A stretch of DNA of 64,000 nt from Ichthyophis bannanicus (Eukaryota; Chordata; Amphibia; Gymnophiona; Ichthyophiidae). The position numbers were made by a program, and so were the translations under genes. The notes beneath the pieces are model-generated. The model had not been told where the DNA came from and searched no databases. It saw only the letters and a list, made by a program, of their open reading frames with translations. The stretch covers positions 1,067,620,444 through 1,067,684,443 of the forward strand of contig CM066031.1 of NCBI GenBank assembly GCA_033557465.1, given 5' to 3'. The number at the start of each line of letters is the position of its first letter. Within the stretch, counting starts at the first letter, position 1. Below are positions 10,040 to 19,865 of the stretch, in pieces.

Positions 10040-10570
10040 GTCCCCTGCTAAATACCCCCTCAACTGGCAGTCTGAGCCCTAGCTGCCATTTCAAATCTGG
10101 GCTGATAATGGGGCAGGAGCATCCTAGCATTGCTCCTGCCCCGCCACTAACTCACTAAGGCCACCCCCAGTAAGTGCTGGTGGGGTAGAATCAAGGAGAG
10201 ATATGGGCTGCAAGGCTGATCAAGGGCTTGAATGTGGAAGTGAAGGGCATTTTTTTTTAAATCAATGGGCATATTAACAGCAAGCACAGTGTCGGTTTGC
10301 AGTAACACCCCCTCTTGAGGAGGCATTAAGTGCACTCGCGCTATTGGCAGCTGTGACAGTTAACAAGCGCTAAAGTACTGTGCACTAACTCACTGTGTAG
10401 TCCACATTCATTCTCCAGCCACTGCTCACCCAGTTCCCACCATATACCATGTGAATTAGCACACCCTGTCATGCTTGCACGCTAACAGTTACCATGCTCG
10501 TGCGCTAACAGCTAGCTCCCGCTAATTCACACACTAACTGCTTAGCACACTTTAGTAAACAGACCCCATA
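10040..10570. repeat. Unclassified repeat ending in a 'tttagtaaacagaccc' module (family W)
   Basis: A CG-richer block with many short forms of gctaac/gttagc (cgctaacagttaccatgc, gcgctaacagctagc). It ends actttagtaaacagacccc, the inverse of the phrase gtttactaaactgcgttag that opens 26.11 kb. This is likely a short DNA-transposon derivative present twice in the window. Confidence 0.4.
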
Positions 10571-11324
10571 AGCACCAGTCTTTATAAAATAAGCTTAAAA
10601 TAGGCTCCTACTTGGCCTTCTAACCTAGGTGACCCTTCACGAGTCACCTTCAAGAATAATACAGTAGGTAAAGGTAAATAAGCAGCATACAATATGTCAT
10701 TATGATCACAAGTTTTTTGGAATGTAATCATTAAGTCTGTACGTATTAGCAATTATCATAAACTACCCAACTATTGCTTTAAGGATTATAAATCTATCCA
10801 AAGGATTGCTGGTTACATGATCTGTGGAAATATATGCATGTATTAATTTAGCTATATCTGCTTTCCGAGTTCCAAAATGGGCATTAAGGGCATGAGAGAC
10901 CCACTCCCTTTTTAAATTTGCATGCTCTAAGTCATCCATGTAAGCATACTACCTGGGCTGTATAACTTTTAAGTGCCTGAAATTTTTTTTGTTCTTTTTG
11001 CAATGGATCCAGAGCATATTATAAATTCTATCAGCCATTTTCCATTATTCTGCAATTATTTCAGAATGTACTATTATGCATGCCTAAAGCCCCCCTCCCT
11101 CACAGGCTGGAGCAGTGGTTTCTATGCCCTACACCCCTAGGAAATGTTTGATTAATGTTCGCACCCCTACAAAAGTAATATGGTGCATGTGAGCAGAGAT
11201 GATGGGCGAGCTGAGAGGCCCAGAGGGGTGAAATACTTAACGAACTCTCGCGATCGTGAATTTATGAGTGAAACAATATACAATGATTATGTCAGATGTT
11301 GCATTATAATGATTTTAAAAGCAA
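10571..11324. other. No recognisable feature
   Basis: AT-rich, with only short frames and no tail or inverted termini. The plus-strand frame from 11180 becomes meaningful only after about 11325, where L2-like sequence starts. Confidence 0.4.
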
Positions 11325-12283
11325 TACCCCAGCACAGTGTGAAAACACTACTCACTTTCCTCTTTGACAATCTCCTAAGAGGCATGGATAGCATAAAGAA
11401 TGGTTTCCTGCTAGTGTTCATGGACATCTCAGCAGCTTTTGACACTGTCTCCCACCCCAGGTTACTGCAACGCCTGCAGCAGATGCAAGAATACTCTGAA
11501 GTGGTTTACTTCCTACTTGGAAGATCGAACGCAACAAGTCAAATGCGCCCAAAAGAAATCACTGCAGTTCCCCGTCACGCAGGGAATACCAGAAGGTTCA
11601 GCCCTGTCATCAATGCTCTTTAATATTTGCATCCAACCCATATGCAACATCATCAAACGCCACAAACTCCACTATCACCTCTATGCTGACGACATCATGG
11701 TGTATGCTCCATTCAACCTACTAGTTCTTAACACCACAACAATAACCAGATGACTTGAAGACATGAATGCCTGGCTCACAGCCAATAACCTGACGGTCAA
11801 CTACGATAAAACTGAGGCAATGTTCGTTACCAGGCACCCCATCTTCATTCCACCACAAACTATCAGCATTCTAGACAAACTCATAGTAGTCAAAGATGAA
11901 GTTAAGTACCTGGGCATCACAATGGACAGAGCTCTGAATCTGAAATCCCACATCACCAAAACCGCAAACAAGGCCTATCAATGCTTGAGGACCATCAGAA
12001 AGATTAAGCCAATACTCCGCCAGGACCACTTCCGCACTGTGTGCCAAACACTCATCACACCTCTGCTTGATTACAGAAACTCGGTATATCAAGGCCTCCC
12101 TCAGCTGACCTTACACCCACTCCAAATGGTGCAAAACACTGCAGCACGCATCATTACAGACACTCCAAGAACTGAGCACATCAACCCCGTCTTACAGCAA
12201 TGATGGCCAGAGCAAAATTTAAAACAGTCCTGATCATCTTTAAAATCATTCACCATCTCTCAGTGTCAGACTGCATAGCCCAA
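11325..12283 (+). pseudogene. L2-like LINE reverse transcriptase, truncated and frameshifted
   Basis: Plus-strand RT palm to C-terminus in three frames. 11325..11470 carries the FMDISAAFDTVSHPRLL motif. 11470..11753 carries QGIPEGSALSSMLFN and the catalytic YADDIMVY. 11763..12203 carries NNLTVNYDKTEAM, KYLGITMD and LITPLLDYRNSVYQGLP. It is close in wording to the copy on the opposite strand at 14.2-17 kb, so they are the same family. The 5' part (endonuclease) and the 3' UTR are missing, and the right end meets Penelope-like sequence at about 12284. A stop before 11763 and a frameshift near 11470 inactivate it. Confidence 0.85.
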
Positions 12284-13300
12284 TAAGATGCCTCAGACAA
12301 AATTTGTAAAAAATGAGTTGTCTCATGTATGTAAGAGGGTATATTCTTCAGAAGAGGCCTGAGAAACGAATCCACCAACACAGATAAAGGTTCAAGAAGT
12401 GTGACTCTAGTAGACACAATTGGTCTCCCTGGAGGATTCGCAAAGGTTTTGTGGATTTTTGGCAACAGGTAGAATTTTGCCATACCAGGAGACTTCGGAT
12501 TCAAAAACCAAAGTTCCTTTTTGGAAATATATGTAAATAGGACGTCGGATCTTCCTTAACTACCAAATACGTTGATGAATCAGACAATTGGCGTAAGGCT
12601 TCAGCTGCATTATCAGCCCGATTGCGTACCACTACTGCTCCGCCTTTATCGGCACGCTTGATTACAATATTGGAATTTGCACGCAGCTCCTTCAGGGCCC
12701 CCCTCTCTGCTGTTGTGAGAGCATTCTTCCATTTATTGCAAGAGGATTTCTCCAAGGTTTCCACATCCCGAAGAATCAGCTGCCGAAAAACAGCTAACGC
12801 CGGATGCAAGAGCCCTGGAGGAGTCGCAGGATCAGGACATTCCTTATGCTGAACTCCTTTGTCTGCTCCACAGTCAGCCTCTCCTTTCTGCTGTGATGCA
12901 AACAATCTTTTTAAAATAGAGCTTGTGAATAAACTTTTCCAAGTCCAATCTAAACTGAAAAGAATCAAAATGAATCATAGGTACAAATGAAAGTCCTTTA
13001 TTAAGCAACTGAACCTGAGGCTTAGTTAAAAAATGATGAAAGATTCACACACAAGGATCCACATTGCTCTAAGGGTCCGACTGCCCTTTCTTGTTGCCCG
13101 AGCTGCTGAACTCCTTCCGCTGGCCTTGAGTACCTTTCTTCTTGTTTTTCTTCATACCTAAAAAATCTTCCCTTGCATATTGAACATCCTCCATGCCAGA
13201 AGATTCAGTCGAGGATAACGCAAAATCAACTTTCTTCCGCATCCTCATAATTTGCATGATCACAACTCTTGGCCTTTCCATGCTAGTAACTTTTAGTCTC
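12284..13300 (-). pseudogene. Penelope-like element, RT N-terminal half
   Basis: Minus-strand frames match the N-terminal and fingers region of Penelope-type RT, a retroelement group separate from LINEs. 13020..12900 gives an LLNKGLSFVP-type motif. 12850..12501 gives ANSNIVIKRADKGGAVVV and QLSDSSTYL..EDPTSYL. 12504..12284 gives FYLLPKIHK, PPGRPIVS and a PSYIHETTHFLQ block. The part after that motif (palm with catalytic Asp) and the GIY-YIG endonuclease are absent; the copy is cut where the L2 fragment begins. There is at least one frameshift near 12500 and one near 12900. The basic 13302..13069 segment may be its N-terminus, but I am unsure. Confidence 0.8.
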
Positions 13301-13707
13301 AATTGATGTGTACGTTAAACTTTTATTAGATTTAAGTAGTCTCGTAAGCCCAGCTCACTATTCAGCCTGGTTTTCAACACCTGTGCAAGTTCTGACTCAG
13401 GAAATGGCTTCAGGAATCCTGGGGAAAAAAGATTTTTTCTGCATGATCTGTTTTCAAAATCTTCTCCTTGAGGGAATTTGCATTTTACTACAGGGCTTTT
13501 TGGACATTGCTACTGAATTATATCTAATCTGCATCAGAAAATCTCTTTCTGAGTCCCCATTGCTTCTACTCAACTACATAAATGTCATATTCATCATGTC
13601 CAACTGGGAGTAGACCACATTAAAAACCTTTCTTATATTTGCACAACCACATGAAAGACTGCCCCATTAACCAAGCATGATTAGGAGTGCACATGTGGTC
13701 CTCAGGA
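13301..13707. other. No recognisable feature
   Basis: A 101-codon plus-strand frame (13308..13613) has no domain and hydrophobic-biased composition. No repeat termini are seen. Confidence 0.4.
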
Positions 13708-13895
13708 ACAGGGCCAGTCCCAGAGTTGGTTCAAGGTGTTGGCACTCTAGACAAATTTTAAGCCTTATTGCCTCCCCTCCCCCCCCATGGCTGTCAGAAT
13801 TTATTGCTTAGCTCTGAATGATCTGCTCTTTGCTGCTCCCTAGAAGTTTCCACTTTAGGTGGCCGTCTAGTTTGCCTAGTGGTTGGCCCAGTTCT
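13708..13895. repeat. Short interspersed repeat (family Y), copy 2
   Basis: Repeats the 8.83-9.03 kb unit almost phrase by phrase: gggccagtcccagagttggttcaaggtgttggcac, split by a C-run, ending gtctagtttgcctagtggttggcccagttctg. It differs by scattered substitutions, so both copies are old. Confidence 0.6.
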
Positions 13896-14164
13896 GCTCA
13901 GGAGAATCGGTCATCTATGTTTCCGAGTTATGCTTTTCTTGTTACTTTCATGCTGCAAAATTCATATAATATATTTTGCTGTTCAGATGCACTTGTAGTT
14001 TCCGTCTTTCGAGTAAAGAAAACCACAACGTTTTTGCCACACAACAATCTGGTGCGTGTATGAGCAAGAGAAAAACAAAGCCTCCCTATCTTATAGCATC
14101 ACATGATCCCCTTCAGTTTGTTTTAAATATGCTACTTGATCATTTCATGGCATGTCTACTAGTT

Positions 14165-16967
14165 TGAGTATTTATTTATTTATTTATTATACATTTGTAC
14201 ACCGCTACTTCCAGCGATCAGCAGCGGTTTACTTTACATATCAGGGTTGATTGTACAGGACAGGAATTAACAAAATATACATTTTGATTATGAGGCTTGG
14301 CACACAACACAGCAGCTAGGTTACTAAATTTACACTCGATTGATGGGGGGTGCTTTTACATATATACATATATACATTATTACAGGTGCACGATTGCAAT
14401 TTTTCTTGACCTATGGTCGGGGGTAAAGTGAATCCACTTTGGCGCAGTGGGCGAGTAGGAGGAGGGCTCGCTGCCTAGGACAGGTTGTAATGAGTCTGGA
14501 ATAGGTGAGTCTTGAGCTTTTTCCTAAAGTCATTTAAGTCGCTGGTTGAACATAGCTCATAAGGCAGCTGGTTCCAGAGTAGTGGTGCTGCGTATGAGAA
14601 TGTTCTGTTACTCGTATATGCTTTGACAGTTCTTATGCTATTTGGGACGCAGAGGGTGTTGAGGTTTGCGGTTCTTCTGTTTCTGTTGAGTGGTTGTGTG
14701 GTGATTAGGTTGGTGAGGTATGAAGGTGCTATGTTGTGTATCAGTTTGAATGTGGTTACTAGTGTTTTGTATTTGATGTGGGCAGTAATGGGGAGCCAAT
14801 GCAGTTCAATTAGTACTGGTGTGATGTGCTCGGCGAAGCCTTTTTTCATGATGATTCTTGCAGCAACGTTTTGCGCCAAATGCAGGATGTTTAGGATTTT
14901 CTTTGGTAAGCCTTGTAGAATGGCGTTGCAGTAGTCCAGGTGGGGAGTGATGAGAGCTTGCGCCACTGTTCTGAAGTCGGATTGTTCAATGATATTACGT
15001 AGTGGTTGAAGGACTTTTAATTTATGGTTGGTTATCCGGAGGTGTTTGTCCATCCTTAGGTTGCTATCAAGCATTACCCCTAGGTATTTTATCTCGGTCT
15101 TTGTGTGATAGACGTTGTTGTTCAGGGTGACTGTGGCGGGAGGGCTGAAGTCCGGTTTCCTGGAGATGTACATCACCTCCGTTTTTTTATGGTTTATCGA
15201 CATGTTGTTTTGTTGCAACTAGGTTTGCAGCTTGCTTAGGCATTCTTCTAGTTGGTTGTAACTTGGTTTATTTACGTCGAGTTGAGTATAAAGCATTAGA
15301 TCATCTGCATAAATGTGGTAACTGATCTTGTGCTTCTGGAAGATTTGGCAAACTGGTTGTATGTATAAATTGAATAGGAGGGAGGACAGCGCTGAGCCTT
15401 GAGGAATACCTTGGGTTTGGGGGAAAGCGTCTGCCTTTTCATCGTTGAAGTGGACCTGCTGCATTCTGTTTGTTATGTAGGATGAGAACCATTTCAGAGG
15501 GGTTCCCGTTATTCCTATGGATGCGAATCGGTTCATGAGTGTACTGTGGTGTACTGTATCGAATGCAGCTGATATGTCTATAAATGTAAGCATGAACATC
15601 TTGTTTTTGTTTTCCAGGCCTTTGAGGAGGTTGTCTAGCAGTGCTATAAGGAGGGTTTCAACTCCATGATGTTGTCGGAATCCATATTGATGAACATCTA
15701 GGGCTTTTCTGTCGTCGATGTGGTCTTGCAACTGTTGTTGGACTGCCTTTTCGATGATCTTGGCTAGGAAGGATATGCTTGATATTGGGCGGTAGGATGT
15801 TGGGTCGTCCTTGTTGAGAGCTTTGCTTTTTAAAATGGGTCTTATGAGGGATTTTTTGAGTTGCGTTGGCATGGTTCCTTGCTGAAGTGATTGGTTCACA
15901 ATGTGGGAGATATGTTGGGCAATTTCTTGCTTTGTCGCCTTGATCCAGGCCGCTGGGCATGGATCAAGTGGGGAGGTTGTGGTGTTTAAGTTGGTGATTA
16001 TGTTTATAATTTGCTGGTCTTCGATATGTTGGAAAGCGCTCCATTCTTCGTTTTGATCTGCGCTTGTGGAAATGTTGGTTTTCTGTGGTGTGGTGGCTGC
16101 GTCCAGGTCATGAGTGGGGAGCGTGGGGAGCGTGGGTACTGGTGGATTTAGCTTGCTGGCATAATGATCCGCTAACGTTTGGGCCTTTATTGCTCCATTA
16201 TAGTTAACGTCTTGGGAAGTCTTGGTGAGGCATTTAACAAGTTCGAACAGTTCTCTGGGCCTATTAAGCGCCTTATTGAGTATGTTAGTGTGGTGTGTCT
16301 TTTTAGCCAGGTTGACCTCGTTCTTGTATTTTGAGAGGAGTATTAGGTATTCCATCTTGCGTTCCTTGGTTTTGACTTTTCTCCATTTTCTTTCCAGTTT
16401 TCGTAGGTCTTTCTTCATTCTGCTTAGAGATGTAGAGTACCATGGTTCTGTTCTGGTTTTAGTTGTGTTGCTTGCGACTTTCCAGGTTGGGCTTGCGGTT
16501 GCTTCGATTCCTGAGTTCCATAGGTTTACCAGATTTTCGAGGTCCATGTGTTCAGGGTTAATACGTGATACTATAGATGTTATCAGAGCTTCTTTATTGA
16601 ATTTTTGGAACCTCCTTTGGGGGTGTGTTGTTAGGCCAGTTTGTGACCGGTCAGGTATAGTAGGCAGATATATTGAGAATTCTATTTGGTGATGGTCTGA
16701 CCATGGTACTTGAGTTATTCGTGTTTCAGGTTTTTTTACTTGATTTTGCTGATGTTTGGTGGGCATGAATACCATATCGAGAGTGTTACCTTTGTTATGA
16801 GTGGCATCGTATATAATTTGTTCGTACCCGAGTTGGTCCATGGCTTCAAGGAAAGTGTTTGCTTGCATGGGAGGAACTGATACTAGATTTAGGTCTCCCA
16901 GGATAATCTGGTGTTTTCTGATTGCAGTGGCTGAGATGAGTAGTATTAGAAAAGGGTAAATATCCAT
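14165..16967 (-). mobile_element. L2-like LINE, 5'-truncated, well preserved
   Basis: On the minus strand this runs from the end of an endonuclease domain (16967) through RT to a 3' UTR that ends in a taaataaataaataaatac tail at 14165. The 3' UTR has the stem typical of L2 relatives here (accgctgctgatcgctggaagtagcggtg). The 5' end is joined directly to CR1 sequence at about 16968, the expected result of incomplete reverse transcription. One in-frame stop is the only visible defect in about 2.5 kb of coding sequence, so this is one of the younger copies in the window. Confidence 0.9.
14475..16967 (-). pseudogene. L2-like LINE ORF2: endonuclease C-terminus and RT, one internal stop
   Basis: A protein that nicks target DNA and copies its own RNA there. 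From 16967: endonuclease motifs ILGDLNL (about residue 22) and WSDHHQIEF (about 90), a linker rich in Lys/Arg, then RT with TSYRPISSISFLAKIIEK, LTFIDISAAFDTVHHS, QGIPQGSALSSLLFN and the catalytic YADDLMLY. Frame 582 ends at a TAG (15221..15219) right after a KLQT motif. The next codon continues the same frame for 247 codons to 14475 with KTEVMYIS, KYLGVML, LITPHLDYCNAILQGLP and a PLLWNQLP block. The related copy at 11.8 kb has Trp at the equivalent place, so TGG to TAG is the likely change. Missing: the N-terminal part of the endonuclease and ORF1. Confidence 0.9.
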
Positions 16968-17530
16968 TTCCGTTTACCTGTTCTATCCCACTCATGATTT
17001 TAAAAATCTGTCATATCCCCTCTCGCTCTTTTCTTCTCCACGCTGAAAAGCCATAACCTGTTTAGCCTTTCTTCATAAAGGAACCATTTCATTCCCTTCT
17101 CTGTGCCTTCCCTAGTTCCACTGTATCTTTTTTGAGATGAGGTACACTATATTCAGGGCGTGATTGCACCATGGATTGATGCAGAGGCATTGTATTTTCT
17201 CTCTTATTCTTATATTCTTTTCTATTTTTTTTCTACCATTACCACACATTAAGCTGAGTGTTTCAATATATTGGCCATGATGACTCCAAGATCCTTTCCC
17301 TGGGTTGTGACTCCTAATGTAGAACGCAGAATGATGTACCTAAAGTTAGGATTTTTTGCCTATATTGCACTTCAGACGTCTATATTTATTTTCATCTGCC
17401 GTTCAGATGCCCAGTTGTCCTGTTTGAAGAGATCCTCCTGCATTTCCTCACAGTCTGCTTATGACTAATATCCATGAATAGTTTTGTATCATAGTAAAAT
17501 GATGCTGCTACAAGAGAGGTTATTGAGACC
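16968..17530 (-). mobile_element. CR1 RT C-terminal fragment
   Basis: The plus strand here is the reverse complement of the most conserved part of CR1 ORF2. On the minus strand one reads ...DTKLFMDISHKQTV (palm end), a HLNGR-type block, then near 17100-17000 the phrase for LNRLWLFSVEKKR followed by a MTDFKIMSGI-type end. The L2 copy at 14.2-17 kb abuts it at 16968. Multiple frame changes. Confidence 0.75.
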
Positions 17531-17574
17531 AAAAAGGCACCTTTTAACAAGTGGGAAAAGCATGCAGTACATGG

Positions 17575-18030
17575 ATTATGGAATTATTTTCAACTCCTGT
17601 GTGTGTGTGTGTGTTGTGAATGTGGTCTCTGTAGGAGTATGAGAGTGTGTGTGTGCACGCACGCATCTCTGTTTTATATATTTATTATGTGTTTTTTTGG
17701 TATGTGTATGTATATATATTTTGTGGATTGTTATACTGTATGTGCATGTGTTTGTATGTCTATGCATATGTGCTTGTATGTGTTTCTGTGCATTCTTGCA
17801 TTTGTTTGTGAATGCTTTTATGTATGTATCTCTGCCTGTGTGTGTGGGTTCTTCTGTGTGTGTTTGTGATCGGCAGAGGAGATAAGAGGGGAGAGCTGTT
17901 TGACAGGTACAACTGTGTAATTGCTATGTTACTGTGAATCATTGTTAGTATGCTGCAGCTGTTGGAAATGCTTTTCCTACAGAAATGCATTGAGGCATTT
18001 TTAGGGGGCAGTGTGGGCCTCACTTTTCAT
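17575..18030. repeat. Minisatellite-bearing repeat (family X), copy B with a TG-rich core
   Basis: The left edge (ggaattattttcaactcctgtgtgtg) matches the left edge of the 24.96-kb copy. The right edge (gctgttggaaatgcttttcctacagaaatgcattgaggcattttta) matches the common end module. The middle is about 280 bases of TG/TATG microsatellite and not the G-rich units of copies A, C and D. Cys/Val-rich plus-strand frames and His/Thr-rich minus-strand frames are artefacts of the TG repeats. Confidence 0.55.
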
Positions 18031-18076
18031 TCATCTTCCATCACATGCAGAAACTAAAACTTGTACAGCATAAAGA

Positions 18077-18236
18077 AATAGAAATTACACTTACCTGGTA
18101 ATTGTAGTTCCTGGAGGGTCCAATTTAGTCCTCCACATCCGGGTAGTGCACCTCCTCCTGCAGCCTGGAGACTGGACCAATCAAAATCTTCCTCTGTATG
18201 CTATATGCTGTCGGAGCTCCCATCAGCCCCCAGTGA
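18077..18236 (-). repeat. DIRS right inverted terminal repeat
   Basis: The inner 18119..18236 pairs with 23878..23994. The outer 18077..18118 (gaaattacacttacctggta and on) is unique to this end and is copied, inverted, in 18557..18614. Confidence 0.92.
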
Positions 18237-18556
18237 ACTAGTAACAAAGCAGACTTAAAGAAGCAACACATGAGACTACAGGTAATATATATATACAAAA
18301 AGAAACTGATACCCCTTATGAATCTCTTGACCCCCTCCCCAAACGAGGAAGCCAGAACACTGCTTATTGCCTCTACCTCTTCCCTGGAAGAAAGCGACAG
18401 CCCAAATTCCAGCCCCCGAAAACAGGAGCTAGAAAGAAAAAGGAACAACCCGACAGAAATTCGCGGCCCGAAAAATGTAACACAGAAGGCCGAACGAACG
18501 CCGTCCAGATCGCAGACGCGTTCCGCAACAGAGCACATGACAGATAGGGAGGGAAG

Positions 18557-18651
18557 GAGGACTAAACTGGACCCTCCAGGAACTACAATTACCAGGTAAG
18601 TGTAATTTCTATTTCCTGAGTGGTCCTCCAGTTTAGTCCTCCACATCCGGG
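18557..18651 (-). repeat. DIRS internal complementary region (ICR)
   Basis: The left half (18557..18614) is the reverse complement of the right terminus (18077..18134, one mismatch). The right half (18612..18651) matches the reverse complement of the left terminus (23970..24008, one mismatch). The two ends are thus joined head to head inside the element. In the DIRS replication model this template lets the incomplete ends be rebuilt and a circle be closed. Confidence 0.92.
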
Positions 18652-18665
18652 ATGTAACAGAGCAG

Positions 18666-19865
18666 TCAACACCAGGCGGGACCTTGCCATCCGGCGCGCA
18701 ATACTGCCGAACCAAAACAAGAATCTCGAGCGACGAGCACATCCAACCGGTAGTGCTTACTGAAGGCATGCAGCGACGACCAAGTCGCCGCTTTACAAAT
18801 TTCCGCCGGCGGGACCAGACTGTGCTCCGCCCAAGAAGCCGCGTGAGCTCTGGTAGAGTGGGCCCGCAGACCCACCGGAACCGGCTGAGAGTGTAAAATA
18901 TAAGCCGACGCAATAGCCTCCTTGATCCACCTAGCAATGGACACTTTAGCCACCGCTTCACCTTTCCGTGCTCCGCCAAAAAGCACGAACAACCTGTCGG
19001 TCTTACGGAAAGACCCTGAGACTTTCAAGTAACGCCAAAGGACCCTGCGCACATCCAGGTAATGCAAGCCCTCGTCCCCAGCGCCGTCCGAACTCCCATG
19101 CAGGACCGGAAGAAAAACCACCTGATTTAAATGAAAAGGTGACACCACTTTAGGCAAAAAGGAGGGAACCGGCCGAAGCACCACGCGGTCCCTAGAGATA
19201 GATAAGAATGGTTCCCGGCACGAGAGCGCCTGCAACTCGGAGATGCGCCGCGCCGAGCAAATGGCCACCAGAAAAACTGTCTTAAGCGTGAGATCCTTAA
19301 GAGACGCCTGGCTAAGGGGCTCAAAAGGCTTGCCAACCAAAGCCCTCAACACCAGGTTCAAGTCCCACGATGGCACTGCCACCCTACGCGAAGGCCGCAA
19401 ACGGAACACCGCCTTGAGAAAACGCTGTACGTCCGGATGAGACCCGAGAGTAAGACCTAGTACTTTGCCGCTGTAGCAAGCGAGAGTCGCTAGCTGAACC
19501 TTCAGAGAACTGGCTGCGAGACCCTTGTCAAAGCCGTCCTGCAAAAAACTGAGAACTACGGGCACCGAAGCCGTCGCCGCCTGCACTCCCCGCCGGGAGC
19601 ACCAGTCTTCAAATATCCTCCATACCCTCACATAAGCGAGGGAAGTGGAGGACTTCCGCGCTCGAAGAAGAGTGGCAATAACCGCAGGGGTGTAACCCTT
19701 CTTATACAGCCGAGCCCTTTCAATGGCCAAACCGTAAGCGAGAATCGAGCCACCTGGGGCATCCGAAGCGGAGCCTGCAGCAGCAGATCCGGCAACGGAG
19801 GCAGAGTCCACGGAACACTGTCCCTCAACCTCACCAGGTCGGCATACCACGGTCTTCTGGGCCAA
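18666..19865 (-). CDS. DIRS tyrosine recombinase, intact
   Basis: A 399-residue site-specific recombinase that is expected to insert the circular DNA intermediate. The N-terminal core-binding region spans about residues 58-150 (TSLAYVRVWRIFEDWC, then a helical stretch). The catalytic region is about 185-385. Residues that can be placed are the box I Arg in ARRISELQ (206-207), HSTR (336-339) as the His-x-x-Arg motif, Trp362 in ATWSS, and the likely nucleophile Tyr372 in HYRLD. The frame overlaps the end of the RT/RNase H frame by about 35 bases, as usual in DIRS, so the ATG at 19865 is only the most upstream one. The stop at 18666 lies 15 bases from the ICR. No premature stop is seen. Confidence 0.92.
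   Translation of the reverse strand: MAQKTVVCRPGEVEGQCSVDSASVAGSAAAGSASDAPGGSILAYGLAIERARLYKKGYTPAVIATLLRARKSSTSLAYVRVWRIFEDWCSRRGVQAATASVPVVLSFLQDGFDKGLAASSLKVQLATLACYSGKVLGLTLGSHPDVQRFLKAVFRLRPSRRVAVPSWDLNLVLRALVGKPFEPLSQASLKDLTLKTVFLVAICSARRISELQALSCREPFLSISRDRVVLRPVPSFLPKVVSPFHLNQVVFLPVLHGSSDGAGDEGLHYLDVRRVLWRYLKVSGSFRKTDRLFVLFGGARKGEAVAKVSIARWIKEAIASAYILHSQPVPVGLRAHSTRAHAASWAEHSLVPPAEICKAATWSSLHAFSKHYRLDVLVARDSCFGSAVLRAGWQGPAWC

Noticed and set aside
16222..16692. A 156-codon plus-strand frame
   Set aside because: Antisense shadow of the L2 ORF2; hydrophobic composition only.
17576..17885. Cys/Val-rich and His/Thr-rich frames that look like small membrane proteins
   Set aside because: TG microsatellite translated in several frames.
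18125..18979. A 284-codon minus-strand frame
   Set aside because: It overlaps the recombinase gene in another frame and runs through the ICR and terminal repeat; Cys/Ser/Leu-rich, no domain.
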